The notes beneath the pieces were generated by a model, which was not told where the DNA came from, searched no databases, and worked only from the letters and a program-made list of their open reading frames with translations. From Dryomyza anilis (lineage: Eukaryota; Arthropoda; Insecta; Diptera; Dryomyzidae), in NCBI GenBank assembly GCA_951804985.1, contig OX638130.1:130399593-130463592 (forward strand): 64,000 nt of DNA, written 5' to 3'. The position numbers were made by a program, and so were the translations under genes. How positions within the stretch are numbered: the stretch's first letter is position 1; every line of letters starts with the position of its first letter. This document shows, in pieces, positions 47,345 to 59,969 of this stretch.

Positions 47345-47575
47345 CAATTATACACAAAATAAAAAATTCTTCAATTTGATGAATTTATTCATAAAAATTA
47401 TGAATTTTTTCACCAACTACCAGATTCATCATATTGATACAACCGTTCCTTATATGACATATTAATGAATGCATTCATTATATATATGAACTAAATATTC
47501 AATACAATGAATTTGAATTGTCAAATTGAAAAAAAAAAAATTCGAAAAAAAAAATTAAAAAAAAGTCTTCGAAAC
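47345..47575 (+). mobile_element. Left-half fragment of the ATGATGAA-type MITE
   Basis: TACACAAAATAAAAAATTCTTCAAT, TTCACCAACTACC, ATGCATTCATTATATATATGAAC and ATTCAATACAATGAATTTGAATTG (given in part) parallel 47684-47860. It breaks off in an A-rich tract. The two copies therefore lie next to each other in the same orientation. Confidence 0.65.
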
Positions 47576-47683
47576 AAAAATTTTATTAATTTTCATCCTC
47601 ATCAGCGGTCATGTATGCAGTTTGTGCTTAGCTAAACATATAACTTTACTTTGTGGAATGAACAAAATGCGAATTCTGTTCTG

Positions 47684-48538
47684 CACACACAGAAAAAAAA
47701 ATCTTCAATATGATGAATATCTTCATAAATATTATGAATTATTCACCAACTACCACCGTACATTAAATGACATATTAATGTATGTATGCATTATATATAT
47801 GAACAAAATATTCAATACAATGAATTTGAATTGTCATATTGATGAATTTGTTCATAATATTTTTTCAAAAAAAAAATTCTTTTTATAAAATAAATCGAAA
47901 ATAAATTTATTTAAAAAATAACAGTAAAAAATTAAAAAAAAATGAGACAAAAAAATTGTTCAAAAAAAAAATTTAATCGAAAAAATGTTTTTAACAAAAA
48001 AAAAATGTTTTCGAAAAAAAAAATGTGTTCGAAAAAATGTTTTTTCCGAAAAAAAAAATTGTTCGAAAAAAAAATTTTTTTTTTCAAAAATATATTTTTT
48101 ATAAATATACATTTTTATTAATAAAAAGTTGTAATTATAATAAATATTTTATAAAACATTTTACTAATTTATGCATGTCGAGCAAGCATTATATAAGAAA
48201 TAACACACGAAAACTACTTGAGAAGTACGGCAAAAAATGAACGAAAAAAAAATATTTTGATAAATTTGAAATTTGGTTTAATGAACAGCTTTCTTCAATA
48301 TGATGAACATATATGTTGTATTTTATATTTTGGTTCATTAATATGATGAAACGTATTCTTCACATACAGTTCATCATATTGAAGAACAGAACAGTTACCA
48401 AGCGTTCTTCATATTTATGATAGCATTTATAACAATCATGGCGTTAATCATTAATATTATGAAAGGTTCTTTAATAAAATGAATCATGCCTTGAAGAACG
48501 GAATTCATCAATATGATGGACATTTTTTTTTATGTGTA
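47684..48538 (+). mobile_element. MITE of the ATGATGAA family, full length
   Basis: Ends are CACACACAGAAAAAAAAATC with TTCAATATGATGAA at the left, and ATTCATCAATATGATGGACA with TTTTTTTATGTGT at the right; they pair as inverted repeats. The centre is extremely A-rich with TTCGAAAAAAAA units (47880-48090). Halves of the same family are at 17700-18384, 47345-47575 and 49795-50175. Frames at 47622-48240 inside it are AT noise. Confidence 0.75.
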
Positions 48539-49308
48539 CCATCTCTGTTCTCATCGATCAGAAATGATCAGATATACTAAGAATTAAGTAAATCATAATT
48601 GTTGGTGTGTTTTGCTTTTACTATGAGGTTCTATAAAAAGAAACTGTATAAATTAATAATTTATGATTATAATTAACAAATTTCAATTTTATAAATAATA
48701 AATCATAAATCTAATGCTAGATTCGAGTATTTAACTTATTGACTTCTATTTGATTTTAGCACTTTACACCTTAACAAGTACCTTCAAAGTCATCTGTTTT
48801 CTATTCTTAGGCGACTGCATAGCAGTTCGCGCCAACAACTTTCAAAAGACTGTCAGTTCGAGACAATTAAAGGCAACAACGTGTCTGGCATCAAACTGCA
48901 CACCAAAATGCGGGACAACAGTTGCCGGACCAAGTTGTATGATGCGCTTATGATGCCGATCAGTAAAATAATCCACAGCATTATCAGCAGCAACCAGCGC
49001 TCTGCAAAACTTGAGGCAAAGTTTGTCTCGACTTCGCTTTTCGTCTTCGCATCGCATGCATCATAAGAGCTGCACAAAAGTTCCTCGGTTCTCGCGTCTC
49101 CAGCAGAACATTAAGTTAAGGACGATGCACAGTGGTGCGGCGAAAACAAAAAGTGCGCCTTAATTTTTTTTTAGACCAGAATTATATAATAATATAGGCA
49201 CTTTACTAAAATCCCATCTTGTATAAGTCATAAGTAATATCTTCTTTTTCAGACAACCGATTTGAATAATTTTCGATTTGAAATACCAAGAGATTGGTAT
49301 TTTTTTGT
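48539..49308. other. Mixed host DNA without a recognisable gene
   Basis: A more balanced block at 48800-49140 contains several short overlapping frames on both strands and no domain. A small hairpin, AATACCAA-gaga-TTGGTATT, stands just before the next element (49281-49301). Confidence 0.4.
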
Positions 49309-49736
49309 ACACACAAAAAATTTCACCAACTACCTGGATTCATCATATTGATGAATTCATTCATTGAATTAAAATCGTATTTTTCAAATGTTTTTCATTT
49401 TCAATATTTTTTTTAACATCAAATTTCAAATACAATACCATTTATGTATTTATAGTTCTTAAAGGATTTATAATATAATATATAATTGCTAATTCGAAGC
49501 CTCCATTTCATCTTATTAATGAAAAAGTGAACATCATAATGATGAATTTTGATCATCAAACCATATTAATTTAATTATCTTAAATCTTATAAGAATTATA
49601 AGTAAATGTGTAAATGTTTGAAATTTGATTATATAAAAAATATTAAAAATGAAAAACACTGAAAAAATACGATTTTAGTTCAATGAATGAAATCATCAAT
49701 ATGATGTAGTTGTTGGTGAATTTTTTTTTTGTGTGT
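49309..49736. mobile_element. Foldback MITE, ACACACAAAAAA ends (copy 1)
   Basis: Arms read ACACACAAAAAATTTCACCA, ACTACCTGGATTCATCATAT and TGAATTCATTCATTGAA in from the left, and the same in from the right, over about 100 bases or more. The total length is about 428 bp. The same family appears at 54533-54952. No coding capacity. Confidence 0.82.
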
Positions 49737-49794
49737 GGAACAACTTGCATTTCGGCATTCGAAATACTGAGATTTTGCCGTTCTCTAAAAGACA

Positions 49795-50175
49795 GTCCAC
49801 AAAAAAGAAATTTCCAGTATGATGATTTTATTCATAAATATTATGAATTTTTCACCAACTACTAGATTCATCATTTGGCTGATTTCATTTATTAAATGGC
49901 AATTTAAAGTTTTTAATGTTCAATATGAGCTTTTGAACATCAAATTTTCACAGAAATTATTCCTTATTTCGAAAAACATTTTTTTTTTCTAAATAAATTA
50001 ATTGATGGAATTTTATATTACGAATTATTCAAAAAAATAATTGTTTTTCGAAAATAAAATTCGAAAAAAAATATTTGTTATAAAATAAAATTATAGAAAA
50101 AAAAATCTGTGTGAAAAAAATTTGTATCAAAAAAATCTCAAAAAAAAAAAATAGAAAAAATGTCAGAAAAATGAT
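49795..50175 (+). mobile_element. Decayed MITE fragment, CACCAACTAC type with A-rich tail
   Basis: It begins near CACAAAAAAGAAATTTCCAG and includes TATGATGA, TTCATAAATATTATGAATTT and TTCACCAACTACTAGATTCA as in 47684-47760. It ends in an A-rich TTCGAAAAAAA zone like 47880-48090. The right terminus is missing. Confidence 0.6.
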
Positions 50176-51488
50176 TTTATTGTGTATGCTGCATGCATAC
50201 TTTGACATATATACGACGTCTCTATCGCGTGTTATTTAAAGTTTAAGTAATCAAAAAATATGCCGATTCCATCCCACTGTGCATCGGCCGCAGCTTCATA
50301 AATGTCACGCTCACAACGCCCACGAGTAGCGACCGAGCGCGTGCTCATAAAAACTTTGGCCAGACATGACTTTGGGGCATGCAACAGCAACAGCAGCAGC
50401 TCAAAGTGACAGCAGCTAATTGTAAATGGAACCACCGGACGTTGACTGGGTTTCCCAAAATTTATTTGGAAATTTATAATTTAATCGATGCGCCTAAAAA
50501 TATGCAATCATTCGTGCAGTGCAGCTCGTTTCTACTGGACAAATGCAGACAGACAGGCGGCAGAGCAAATAGAAAGCCACAAACACTGACACACGGAAGC
50601 ACACACGGCACAGGCACAGACAGACACTGAGAGAGACAGACAGACTCACACATTCGCTATCATTTCGCGGTTGCAATTTTGTGTCATGTCTGCGTTCAGC
50701 GAAATTAATTCCAGCAGGTCTTTCGAGTGCGCGCGTATGTGTGTGGTAAAGTATTTGCACACGGACACAAACACACAGACACGGAATCATATCAGCGCCA
50801 GCCATGCGGATCACGACACCCATACAAGTGCGTTGGTGTTAGTGTTCTTTGACACACACACACACACACACACCCAAACACACATTACTCACTGAGCCGT
50901 AAATTCAAGTGCGAATAATTTTCGCATGTTGATTATTTGCTGCACAGCACACACACTCACACGCACACGAGCAAACGAACAAATAAAACATATATTAAAT
51001 ACCAGAAATAGTTGGCAACCGGGAAGCGGCCCATTAAACCAACAACAACACGAACGTCATCAGTGCAATGATATGTGAATCGAAACCAGGTCAAAATTAC
51101 CTGAACAGTATTTGATTTTAAAGCGCAACTCATTTGAGTAGCACTTTAAAAAGAGTTATTTTGGGAGCAGCATATTTAAATTACTTTTTATCATTTTGTA
51201 TAATACGAATTGAAACTGTTAAGGAAACAAGGGACTTTTTAAAACCGTATTAAATGGTACGCTTTCAAAAGTTAAAACCGATGTTAAAATTTTTAGTTAG
51301 TACAAATTATTTCTTTAAAACAAAAAATATCTATAAATATTCTGTATAAAGTTTATACAAATATTATGACACTACGAAATAGCACCCAATGAAATAATCC
51401 TCAAATAAAATGAAATAACACCTAAATAAAAAATAAAAAACTCTAAAAATAAATGAAAGAATGCCCAAATTTATCACCCAAAAATTCT
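50176..51488. other. GC-richer host DNA with simple repeats, no clear gene
   Basis: Between 50230 and 51080 composition is balanced and rich in ACACAC and CAGACA motifs, typical of fly regulatory or leader DNA. Open frames on both strands here (50379-50895) are driven by the simple repeats. The rest is AT-rich. Confidence 0.45.
50852..50873 (+). repeat. AC dinucleotide microsatellite
   Basis: An uninterrupted run of about eleven AC units, in a wider ACACAC-rich context (50750-50965). Confidence 0.9.
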
Positions 51489-53087
51489 GTTACGGCCGGT
51501 TGCATAAAACTTTTAACTATCAGTTAAAATCAATCTGGCAGTTACATTTTATTTTTTGTTTTTATTTCAATATTCAAATTGTCACTTTAACTAACCGATT
51601 TCTATCGATTAACTTTAACTCGATTAACAATAACAGATATTATTTTTTTTTTAATTGAATTAATACCCAAAGAATAAAATTTTATAAGCAGAGATCCGAT
51701 TTTACTATTAACCATTATTTCAATTTAGTTTTTCAATGACAGATATTATTTCAAACAAATTATAAAGGCCTTTGGTTGAGAGATATTTTTCATTTTGAAA
51801 AATGAGGAGTTTTGGTTGAGAGTTATGTGAAATCCTTTATTTTAAAGGTCTTTGTTTAATGGTTGTTAGTAGACAGAACATTCAATTGGTTTCATTTATA
51901 GGGAATTTTGTTGTTGCAGAAATTGATTGGAGAAACACAAAAAGTTTTCATTTCGAACATTGCGTTATTTTTGTCGTCCAAATTTTTCTTGTTCGGAAAT
52001 TTTAATTTCTGTTTTTGACGAATACTTTTTTTTTTGAAAATGCTGATTTCGAATATAGCTTCATTTTTGTAGTCTACAAATTTTGTAACCTTTTTTTTAA
52101 TTTTCGAACATTTTAGTTCTTTATCGAATAACTTTTTTTTAGAAAAATGTTATTTTCAAACAATTATTTTTTTAACATTTTTTTTTTTTTGAAAATTTTC
52201 TATCATTTCTGTTTTTGCCGAACACTTTTTTTTTTCAAAATGGTGATTTCGAATATTGTTTCGTTTTTGTCGTCCACACATTTTTTTTAACCATTTTTTT
52301 AATTTTCGAAGAGTGTTGTTCTTTTTTAGGAAAATGTTATTTTTTTCAATTTTTTTTTTAATTATTCGAACAATAAAATTCTTGTTGGAATATTGCGTTG
52401 TTTTTGTCGCCCAATTATTGTTTCAACCTTTTTCAAACATTGTTGTTTTTGTCGAATGACCATTTTTTAACAAATTTTTTTTCGCTAAAAAAATGTTTAA
52501 GATTTGCTTTTAGTGATTTAATTCTATATCTACCAAAATTAAAAAAAAATCGGTCTGTGATCCAGAAATATTGGGAGTCATCTGAAAAGAGATTTGTGAA
52601 TCAACTCTCTTCACAGCTTCTCAAAAATAACTAATGAGAGATACATTTTCTTATTTTTTATATCTCTGGCTGTTCAACCGCCACCGAAATTTTATAAAAT
52701 TAAAGGTTTTTCACAGACCGAAATCGAGAATTTTCAATAAATAATGGTTTCTCTTATACAAAAACCTTTTTTTATATTTTTCCTGATTTATTTAATAAAT
52801 ATTATTAAGTAAGAGTTAACAGGAACCTCCGAAAAGGTTAACCTTTATATCTGACCACTAGAAATAAGCCTACATTTACCCACAAAATTGCTCTTAATGA
52901 TATAATTACCAAACAGACCTAACCTAAAATAAATCTCACAACAGGTTTTACTTACCTCTCTTCTGAAGCCTGCCGTAGCTGATATTTTCATTCGAATTTA
53001 GAATTCGAAATTTGGAAATACTGCATCACAGGATACGTGCGAAATGTACTAATAGGTTTTCTATTGAATTGACATAAAACGTTCCAT
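51489..53087. other. T-rich degenerate repeat region, no gene
   Basis: From 51950 to 52500 a loose unit of about 70-100 bases recurs, containing TTTCGAATATTG-like, TTTTTGTCGTCCA-like and TTTTTTTTAATTTTCGAA-like motifs. The region from 51489 (GGCCGGTTGCATAAAACTTT) may hold the left end of another decayed transposon, but no matching right end was found. No gene is visible. Confidence 0.45.
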
Positions 53088-53305
53088 ACGCCCAGAAAAA
53101 AATACTATATAAATAATGATTTTTTACTATTAAAAATAGGCAATAGGATAAATTATTATTTTAATCGGAAAATACCATTAAATACTACATTAAATACTGC
53201 CATTGAGTTTATATGAAAAGATTTATTTTTTTGTATACTATTAAATCAATAATTATCCTATTGACCAATTTTAATGGGATTTTTAGGGATTTTTTTCTGG
53301 GTGTA
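53088..53305. mobile_element. MITE, TACACCCAG family (copy 2)
   Basis: It begins TACGCCCAGAAAAAAATAC and ends TTTTTTTCTGGGTGTA and is about 218 bp. It is very similar to 4573-4797 over its whole length except for small indels near the centre. Confidence 0.82.
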
Positions 53306-54532
53306 CAAATATCTATTCCGCAGGGTTCCTAGAATAGCTTTTATTAAAAAAACTTAGTGCTGCAGGACAGCTATGGGTAACATCGCCCAAGTACTGTTAC
53401 AACTAAAACACATATGGATTAAGGCAATCGGAAAAAACTGTCCCGTCGAAATGCAAGGACGAACGTGTAAATTATGCAGATTATGTGCGGCTTAGAGTCC
53501 GCGCATTTATTTGCAGGTAATAAATTTTTGGAAAAATCAGTTCCCCTTTTCAGCAACGTTCGCCACCTTGCCACGCATAGTTGCATCGGCGGAAATGCGC
53601 AGATTTGGAGCGACTGTTAAAAGTTGTGCTTCGCCTTCGACTGCTTTTGTTGGCAGTCGTTGCTGCATAACAAACCCGTTAATCATCGGGCCGCTTCTCT
53701 TCTTTTTCTTCTTTTTGGCCTCCGCATGAATCACAGAATGCGACAACCACCCGCCACCTGCCAGCCACCACTGTTTGCCGGCAGTAACTTGCTTAACATG
53801 TCGATGGCTTCCAACGGCACGATTTATTTGCGGCCCTGCAGCTGAGATTTTGCACGCGGCCAACGCATCGCATTGCTTGGCACACACACGGAGGGGCGGC
53901 GGCGCTGCCTTCGAGCCGGAAATGTGGCCAAATGCATGTTGAATGCGCAATAAAACTGTCACTGCGCGGCAAGCGGCGGCAGCGCATTCGACGATTTATT
54001 GAGCGCCTAAAGTAGCCAATATGCAACAACAATGAAAACAATAACAACAATAACAAAATAGAGCGGAGCGGAGCGATGCAAAGAGATGCCCGCCTCGAAA
54101 ATATTCAAACGGAAAATTTTAGTCAGAAGTTTCTCTATGCGCTACGATGCTAGTTTAAAGAGTGCCACTGACGTAAAGCTGGTAATCAGTCGAAGCAACC
54201 CGAAAGCTTTTCATTTTACAACAGATTAGAAAAGCAGGCAGAGGGTCGAGCGCTCTTCTGTCTACACTCGGAAAAATTCATAATTATAATTAAGCAGTGA
54301 AATAAATTATTACTTTAATCAGAAAATCCCATTAAATACTACAAAATACTATTCAATTACAGTACTCTACAAAACGAGAAAAAATTATGTCTTTCGACAT
54401 TGCATCAATTCTATGCCTACGGGGAAACGAACTGGTACTAGAATAGATACGTAACTGGTTCCTCAGAGATAGTGAACCAGTCCTAGTTCTTTATTTTCAT
54501 ATGAACCCAACAGGCAATCGGCACCACACAAA
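53306..54532. other. Host-like GC-richer DNA at 53450-54260; MITE fragment at right
   Basis: The balanced part contains overlapping frames on both strands (53511-54056) with no domain. It resembles leader or intron DNA. A GAGCG-type run (GAGCGGAGCGGAGCG) is at 54061. At 54263-54360 a fragment TACACTCGGAAAAATTCATA with TTTAATCAGAAAATCCCATT belongs to the left half of the TACACCCAG MITE family. Confidence 0.45.
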
Positions 54533-54952
54533 AAAAATATCATTAAAAATTTCACCAACTGCCTGGATGCATCATATTGATGAATTCATTCATTGAATTA
54601 AAATTGAATTTAACTTCAAATTTCAAACACAAATTTGTCTCCATTTACACATTTATGTATTTATAATTCTTAAATGTTTCATAATATTTAATTGCTAATT
54701 ATTCGAAGACTCCATTTCATCATATTAATGAATAATTGTACTGATGAATTTTGTTCATCAAATTAATTTAATATCATAAATTTTATAAGAATTATAAATA
54801 CGTAAATGTGTAAATGGAGACAAATTTTTGTTTGAAATTTGATGTTATAAAAAATATTGAATGTGAAAAACATTGAAAAAAACACGATTTTAGTTCAATG
54901 AATGAAATCATCAATACGATGAAAACTGGTTGTTGGTGAAATTTTGTTTTTG
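54533..54952. mobile_element. Foldback MITE, ACACACAAAAAA family (copy 2)
   Basis: The arms match those of 49309-49736: TTTCACCAACTGCCTGGATG and TGATGAATTCATTCATTGAA inwards from the left, and TTCAATGAATGAAATCATCA with GTTGTTGGTGAAATTTTG at the right. Its length of about 420 bp is nearly that of copy 1. Confidence 0.8.
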
Positions 54953-55212
54953 TCTTAGTCAGTACAAATGGTACCCTTCACAGAACATGTATAATGATTA
55001 CGAACAATCTCCTTCCTGCATACCATTGAACTAGAAAGTGACAAATCCTTCTTTCAACTGTCACGTGAGAGCTAATTTTAGAGCATTTGACACCTTTTTC
55101 CTACAAGGTTATAATTCGCGGAAGTCAATTTTGAGAAAATTGTATTCAGCTTTTGGCAGCCTTTGCAGAATTTTTAGAATAAAAATTAAACAAAGTTTAG
55201 ATCCAAACATCT

Positions 55213-55775
55213 TAGGACCGGTTTTACAGTGGTAGTTTGACTAGATTTGTGCGTTAAACGTAGTTTAATCTAAGAATTCAGTTTTACAGTGACTTTAAAT
55301 CGTCGTTTAAAATCAGTTTAAACGTCTTACGTTGGCCGTTTAAAGTCCGTTTAAAATCTCAACAAGAATGAGAGTTGCTCGCTGTTTCTTGTTCCCGCAT
55401 TGTCTGTCGGCATGGTTGTGTACTGTTTGTTTTTTGTTTTATTTCAGCATTGTATAAATCAAACTTCTATCCTCACATGTAATGAAGTGGCTCGATCTTT
55501 TGTATATTTCATTTATTTTATTATTCTAAAATCTATTTTCAATGTCTTGATTTACAAAATGTTTGCATTATATTATCAGCTGTTTCAAATGAAAGAAATA
55601 ATCGATAACTTGTTGACATTTGCCAGCGATGCCATGTTTAGCCGACTTGACTCAGTTCATTTTAAACTTTCACTGTAAAACAGCTATCAAAGTTAAACGT
55701 CGTTTAAATTTATGAGACGTTTAATTAAACAAAGGTTAAACTAGGTTTAAACTAGAACTCTAAAACCGGCCCTTA
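55213..55775. mobile_element. MITE with GGNCCGGTTTTA ends
   Basis: The left end AGGACCGGTTTTACAGTGG pairs with the reverse complement of the right end TCTAAAACCGGCCCTT. Both subterminal regions carry GTTTAAAC and AAACGTCGTTTAAA-type motifs in opposite orientation. It is about 563 bp with an AT-rich interior; the frame at 55400-55678 has no domain. Confidence 0.75.
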
Positions 55776-55801
55776 AAAACGTATAAGATGAACTCTTGGA
55801 T

Positions 55802-56116
55802 AATAATAATAATAATAATAATAGTTTGACATTACAGTTCTATATAAGAACTTAGGCCGAGCTCTCTCACCATTTTTGAGCTGTGCGTGTTATATTTGTA
55901 CTCAAAGTGGTGGGACCTACAGTTTATTGCCGAATCCGAACAGCGGGTGAGAGCTTTTTCATAGGCAATGTTTTTACTCTCGGAGGTTTACTGCCGAGAG
56001 GTAGCGCGGTATAGAAAAATGTTTCTATGAAAAGATGTTGTTAGCCCCAGTCCAGGCTTGAACCAGGGACCTTTCGGCTCGCAGTCCAATGCACTAACCA
56101 CTGAGCTACCGCGGCT
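55802..56116 (-). mobile_element. SINE, full-length copy with 10-bp target duplication
   Basis: On the minus strand it reads from the tRNA-like head (AGCCGCGGTAGCTCAGTGG, A box) through GGTTCAAGCCTGG (B box) and the conserved body to an ATT-repeat tail. ACTCTTGGAT flanks it on both sides (55792-55801 and 56117-56126). The head recalls tRNA-Cys or a similar tRNA, but the gene is not a tRNA because the body follows without a terminator. Confidence 0.9.
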
Positions 56117-57765
56117 ACTCTTGGATCCAATAGATCATATTTTCAACCGCCCCACATTTCATTTTAAATCTTGCTAAAAATTTTATATGGTGAACGTTTT
56201 ATATTAAAAAAAAAAATATCCATTTTTTGCTTTTCTTATTTTTTCGTCAGTTAGATTTTCGTCTGACAGGATTCGAATCGCCGAATATAATTTAAATGCA
56301 AATCATACATTTTTCAAAGTGTCTTTAATATGGAACCATGGCGAAAAAACCAATACGAACAGGCAGAAAGTAAACTGAATATATTGCATTGTCTACCAGT
56401 TCTAGGCAATGTTTAAAATTTCAACTCAAGAGAAGTTACTTTAAAATCAATTACAAAATTTGTACCGAACAGACAGACAAGAAAGCGAGCTAATATAAAC
56501 GTTTTAAAATAGTTTTGAATATTGAAAAAAAAATTACATTTAAAATTTTTTCGAAAACTACTTTTGAAAACTGTACTGTATCTTATTATTGCTAAGAAGT
56601 TGCTGAAAATTATTATCCATTATACAAAATGATTATACGGATGACTGTTAAAATAGTAATACTCGTTTTTGAGTTTAATATTTGAGTTTTGAGTTTAATA
56701 TTTGAGAAAATATTGAATTTTTTTGTATGGTATTGCTGAGTGTAGCCTCGCTCGCAACTAGGTCGCTGCTGCAGCTGCTTGTCCGTCCGCTTGGCATTGA
56801 AAGTTGCGCAATTAAGTGCTTATTTTCATGTTGCACTGATGCTTGATTTCAATGACCAACCGCCCCGCACCGCACCGCCCGCACCACCTAACTACCATGT
56901 GTGCGAGTTCATTAAAAATAGGGAAAACAACAACAAAAAAACGTTGGCTTTGTTTGCGTTTAAATGAGAAATTGTAACACTTGGCCAGTCGCAGTTTTCT
57001 TGATTGACCCATTTTTTAGGCGCTCTTCAAACTGTTATTCGCATCAACAAAGTTAGTCTGAAATTCGAAGGACAAAAACTGATTAAAATTTGAAGATCAT
57101 TTAAAAAAAAAAATATTAAAATAAAAAATAGTTTATATACATTTATGGTTCTACTTAATCTAAACTTAACTCTGTTTGTAAAATGCATGGAATTTAATTT
57201 ATACTGATTGTTTTTGCTGAAATGTATTTTCATCAATTTTTTATTTTTTTGTATTTTGTAGAAGTACACAGAATAAAACAAAATTTATTGATTAATATTT
57301 TAAAATAATTCAGCTCACTAAATGCTCAGCCCTGCAGAGGTTAGAGTTCAATTCGGTCCTGTATATTCTGATCCCATTAATTCAGATCATGCCGTAAAAA
57401 TATGCATTATTCATCCATAATTCTTTAATCTGCCGTGCAAACTAATAACTGAATTATTTACTGTTTACAAAAAAAATATAATTTTAACTAATTTTAACTT
57501 TGTCATTGAAGTTTTACACATAAATGTAACTCTTATCATTTGATGCCCTATGTCCCGCTATGGATCCAAGGAACTGGAGAAGATATCATTTTGTACATAA
57601 ATCCACTTAAAAAGGACAAAATTAAGATAATTAAAATGCTAACTAACAAATTGTAAACAAATTTCACAGGCGTTTAATTAAAAGTGAAGATTGATTAAAC
57701 TAAGTTTAAAGTATCACTAGTTTAAACTAAACTGAACTTATAATCACGTTGATAACTAGGGATGT
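56117..57765. other. No recognisable gene
   Basis: The stretch is AT-rich, with a balanced block at 56740-57020. A short duplication of GAGTTTAATATTTGAGTTTT-like sequence is at 56670-56705. No frame carries a domain. Confidence 0.45.
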
Positions 57766-57947
57766 TACACTCAGAAAAAAAAACTATAAAACCAATAGTT
57801 TTTTTGATATGAAAATTATTCAATAGGATAACTAATTATTTTAATAGGTAAATCCCATTAAATAGTATTAAATTGTTCTTGCGTTTATATGAAAATACTT
57901 TTTTTGTATACTACTGGATCAATAACTGTCCTATTGACCAATGTCAG
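57766..57947. mobile_element. TACACCCAG-family MITE, truncated by SINE
   Basis: It begins TACACTCAGAAAAAAAAAC and follows the 4573 and 53088 copies as far as TCCTATTGACCAATGTCAG, where the SINE starts. The last 30 or so bases of the MITE do not reappear on the far side. Confidence 0.75.
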
Positions 57948-58262
57948 TAGCCGCGGTAGCTCAGTGGTTAGTGCGTTGGACTACGAGCCGAAAGGTCTCC
58001 GGTTCAAGCCTGGACTGGAACTAACAACATCTTTTCATAGAAACATTTTTCTATACCGTGCTACCTCTCGTCAGTAAATGGCAAACCTACGAGAGTAAAA
58101 CCATTGCCTATGAAAAAGCTCTCACCGGCCGTTCGGATTCGGCAATAAACTGTAGGTCCCACCACTTTGAGTACAAATATAACACGCACAGCTCAAAATG
58201 GTGAGAGAGCTCGGTTGAAGTTCTATACAGGACTGTAGCGCCAAACAATTATTATTATTATT
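57948..58262 (+). mobile_element. SINE, full-length plus-strand copy
   Basis: The order is head AGCCGCGGTAGCTCAGTGG, B box GGTTCAAGCCTGG, body (CCGTGCTACCTCTCG, CACCGGCCGTTCGGATTCGG, CACAGCTCAAAATGG) and tail AATTATTATTATTATT. The RNA polymerase III boxes are intact. It lies inside a truncated MITE at its left and abuts a reversed Helitron fragment at its right. Confidence 0.9.
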
Positions 58263-58476
58263 TTAGTGTGGTGAATTTGAGTGTAGTGAGTTTAAGTGTA
58301 GTGAATTTTAGTGTATTGAATTTCAGTGTGGTGACTTTAGTGTGGTGAGTTTTAGTGTGGTGAATTTTTGTATCTGAGTTTTTTGAGCTGCTGTAAGTTC
58401 CAAGTTATATCGTTTTGAAAGCTTAGGCTGTATCGTATGTGCCACGATACAGCCACGATCCCGCCCATATATAGCC
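58262..58476 (-). mobile_element. Helitron fragment, reversed
   Basis: GTGTGGTGAGTTTTAGTGTGG-type units (58262-58370) are the complement of the 15-bp minisatellite. Following them, CGTTTTGAAAGCTTAGGCTG and CCCGCCCATATATAGCC are the complement of the 280-bp unit. A short palindromic insert, TGTATCGTATGTGCCACGATACA-like, is present near 58430-58455. Both Helitron ends are missing. Confidence 0.8.
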
Positions 58477-59969
58477 ATATAAAGTAAAAATTTTGATCCT
58501 AATGTTTCAAATCAAATACCCGCACGAAAACTATCCAATAACGTCATTCATTTTTGTAACAATCGTTGTTTAAAAGAAACCACAGAAGAGTTCGTCTGGT
58601 TCATCTGGGTCGTCCGTACATTGTTGCCATCGCGCTACGTTATTCAGAGCAATTTGATCGAGTGCGCGTCCATATATTCAGCAGTAGCAGCACTTAACAG
58701 TTAACGCTAAATCATGCCCACTATAGCCGCACCTCCCTCTCCGCCCGACTATGACATCGCATCACATCGTTCGGCATCGCATCGCATAACAAAATATGCA
58801 ATAAACTGGATGCAATGGATGCGGGGACTAATTGAATGTGTCGAACACTCTCGCTCACTCACAGACCAACCCGAGGAACATATGAAGCAGCGCACACTCC
58901 TCACTGTTGTGACAAACCCTGCCGGGTCCTTGCGGCATTGAGTAATGTGTTGAGCAAACCGCCGCAGCCACGACGTAAACAAAAAACAGCATTAACTACA
59001 AAGTACCGCGTAGCGAGCATTTGTTTGTCGTTTGTCATCAAAGAGCGAGCGTGTATCTACTGCCCGCAGCACCACCCACCGATCCAACCCGACCCGGTCG
59101 CTGCACCGCTGCACAGTATCAAATGAAGAATTGGAAGCGGACGGAGTAGGAGAAGATGAAGATGAAGAAGCGGTGCAAATGGAAGATTTATCGCGTTCAA
59201 TATGTTGTACATGCTTCTGCCGGGCAGTGTTGCCAACGCACTAAACAGCTGCACGTCGCGTTGCCACCTGTGCTCGTTAATAACAACAACAACGACGATA
59301 CAATCGATACAAAACTCGACGACAACGGCAGCAGAAGCAGATGCAGCAGAGTCATTGCTTCAAATGTTGCCTTGATAAAAGCGACGATGGAGAACGGGAA
59401 CGAATTACGGGGAGGAGGGGCGCTCTCAACGTTGGCTTTCAAGAGGATTTGAATTCGATGCACACGAATGCATTTTCCACAGGATTTAACATTTATAGAA
59501 AAACGTTAAAATGTTTTTGTTGCGATAGTCGATGTGTTGTTGTTGTTCATAAATACAGCCAATACTGGCGGTTGCTAGGACAAAAGCTTGTGGAGGAGCA
59601 GCAGCAGGAGCAGGGGCAGCCAAGGGGCATTCAAAGCAACCGAATAAACAGCGTCACGTGAGCGTGCAGTCAGCCATGTACTCGCTGAGCTGAGCGTTTT
59701 TCCGCTGCGCTTTTTATGGGGTTTTGCGGTTGATATTTTTCGTTTGTGTCGCCAGCTTAGATGCAGTCAACAGTTTAGCGGTCAAAGGATTTTTTGGTTT
59801 TGTATTTATTCTCGGCATAATCAGCGCACATGAGTTGTGCTGCCATCAAAGTATTTTGGCCCGAAAATGGGTCAACAACATGCTTGAAAATCAATTCGCT
59901 ACAGAAATATACAGTTAACATTAGAAAAATACAAAAACTGTAGATGAAGTCGGAAAAATCATTGAAGCT
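58477..59969. other. GC-richer host DNA, possible leader exon, no clear gene
   Basis: From 58540 to 59760 the composition is balanced, with CpG-containing and CAG/AAC-rich stretches of the kind found in fly 5' leaders. Many short frames on both strands overlap (58714-59661) and none wins by domain or context. I cannot define a gene. Confidence 0.4.

Noticed and set aside
53537..53962. 141-codon minus-strand frame
   Set aside because: Overlaps plus-strand frames of similar length, no domain, and the lysine run comes from a TTC/TTT tract.
57948..58022. tRNA gene with intact A and B boxes
   Set aside because: It is followed by the conserved SINE body and lacks a pairing acceptor stem, so it is a SINE head.
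58714..59661. Cluster of short frames on both strands
   Set aside because: Mutually overlapping and without domains; balanced composition alone explains them.
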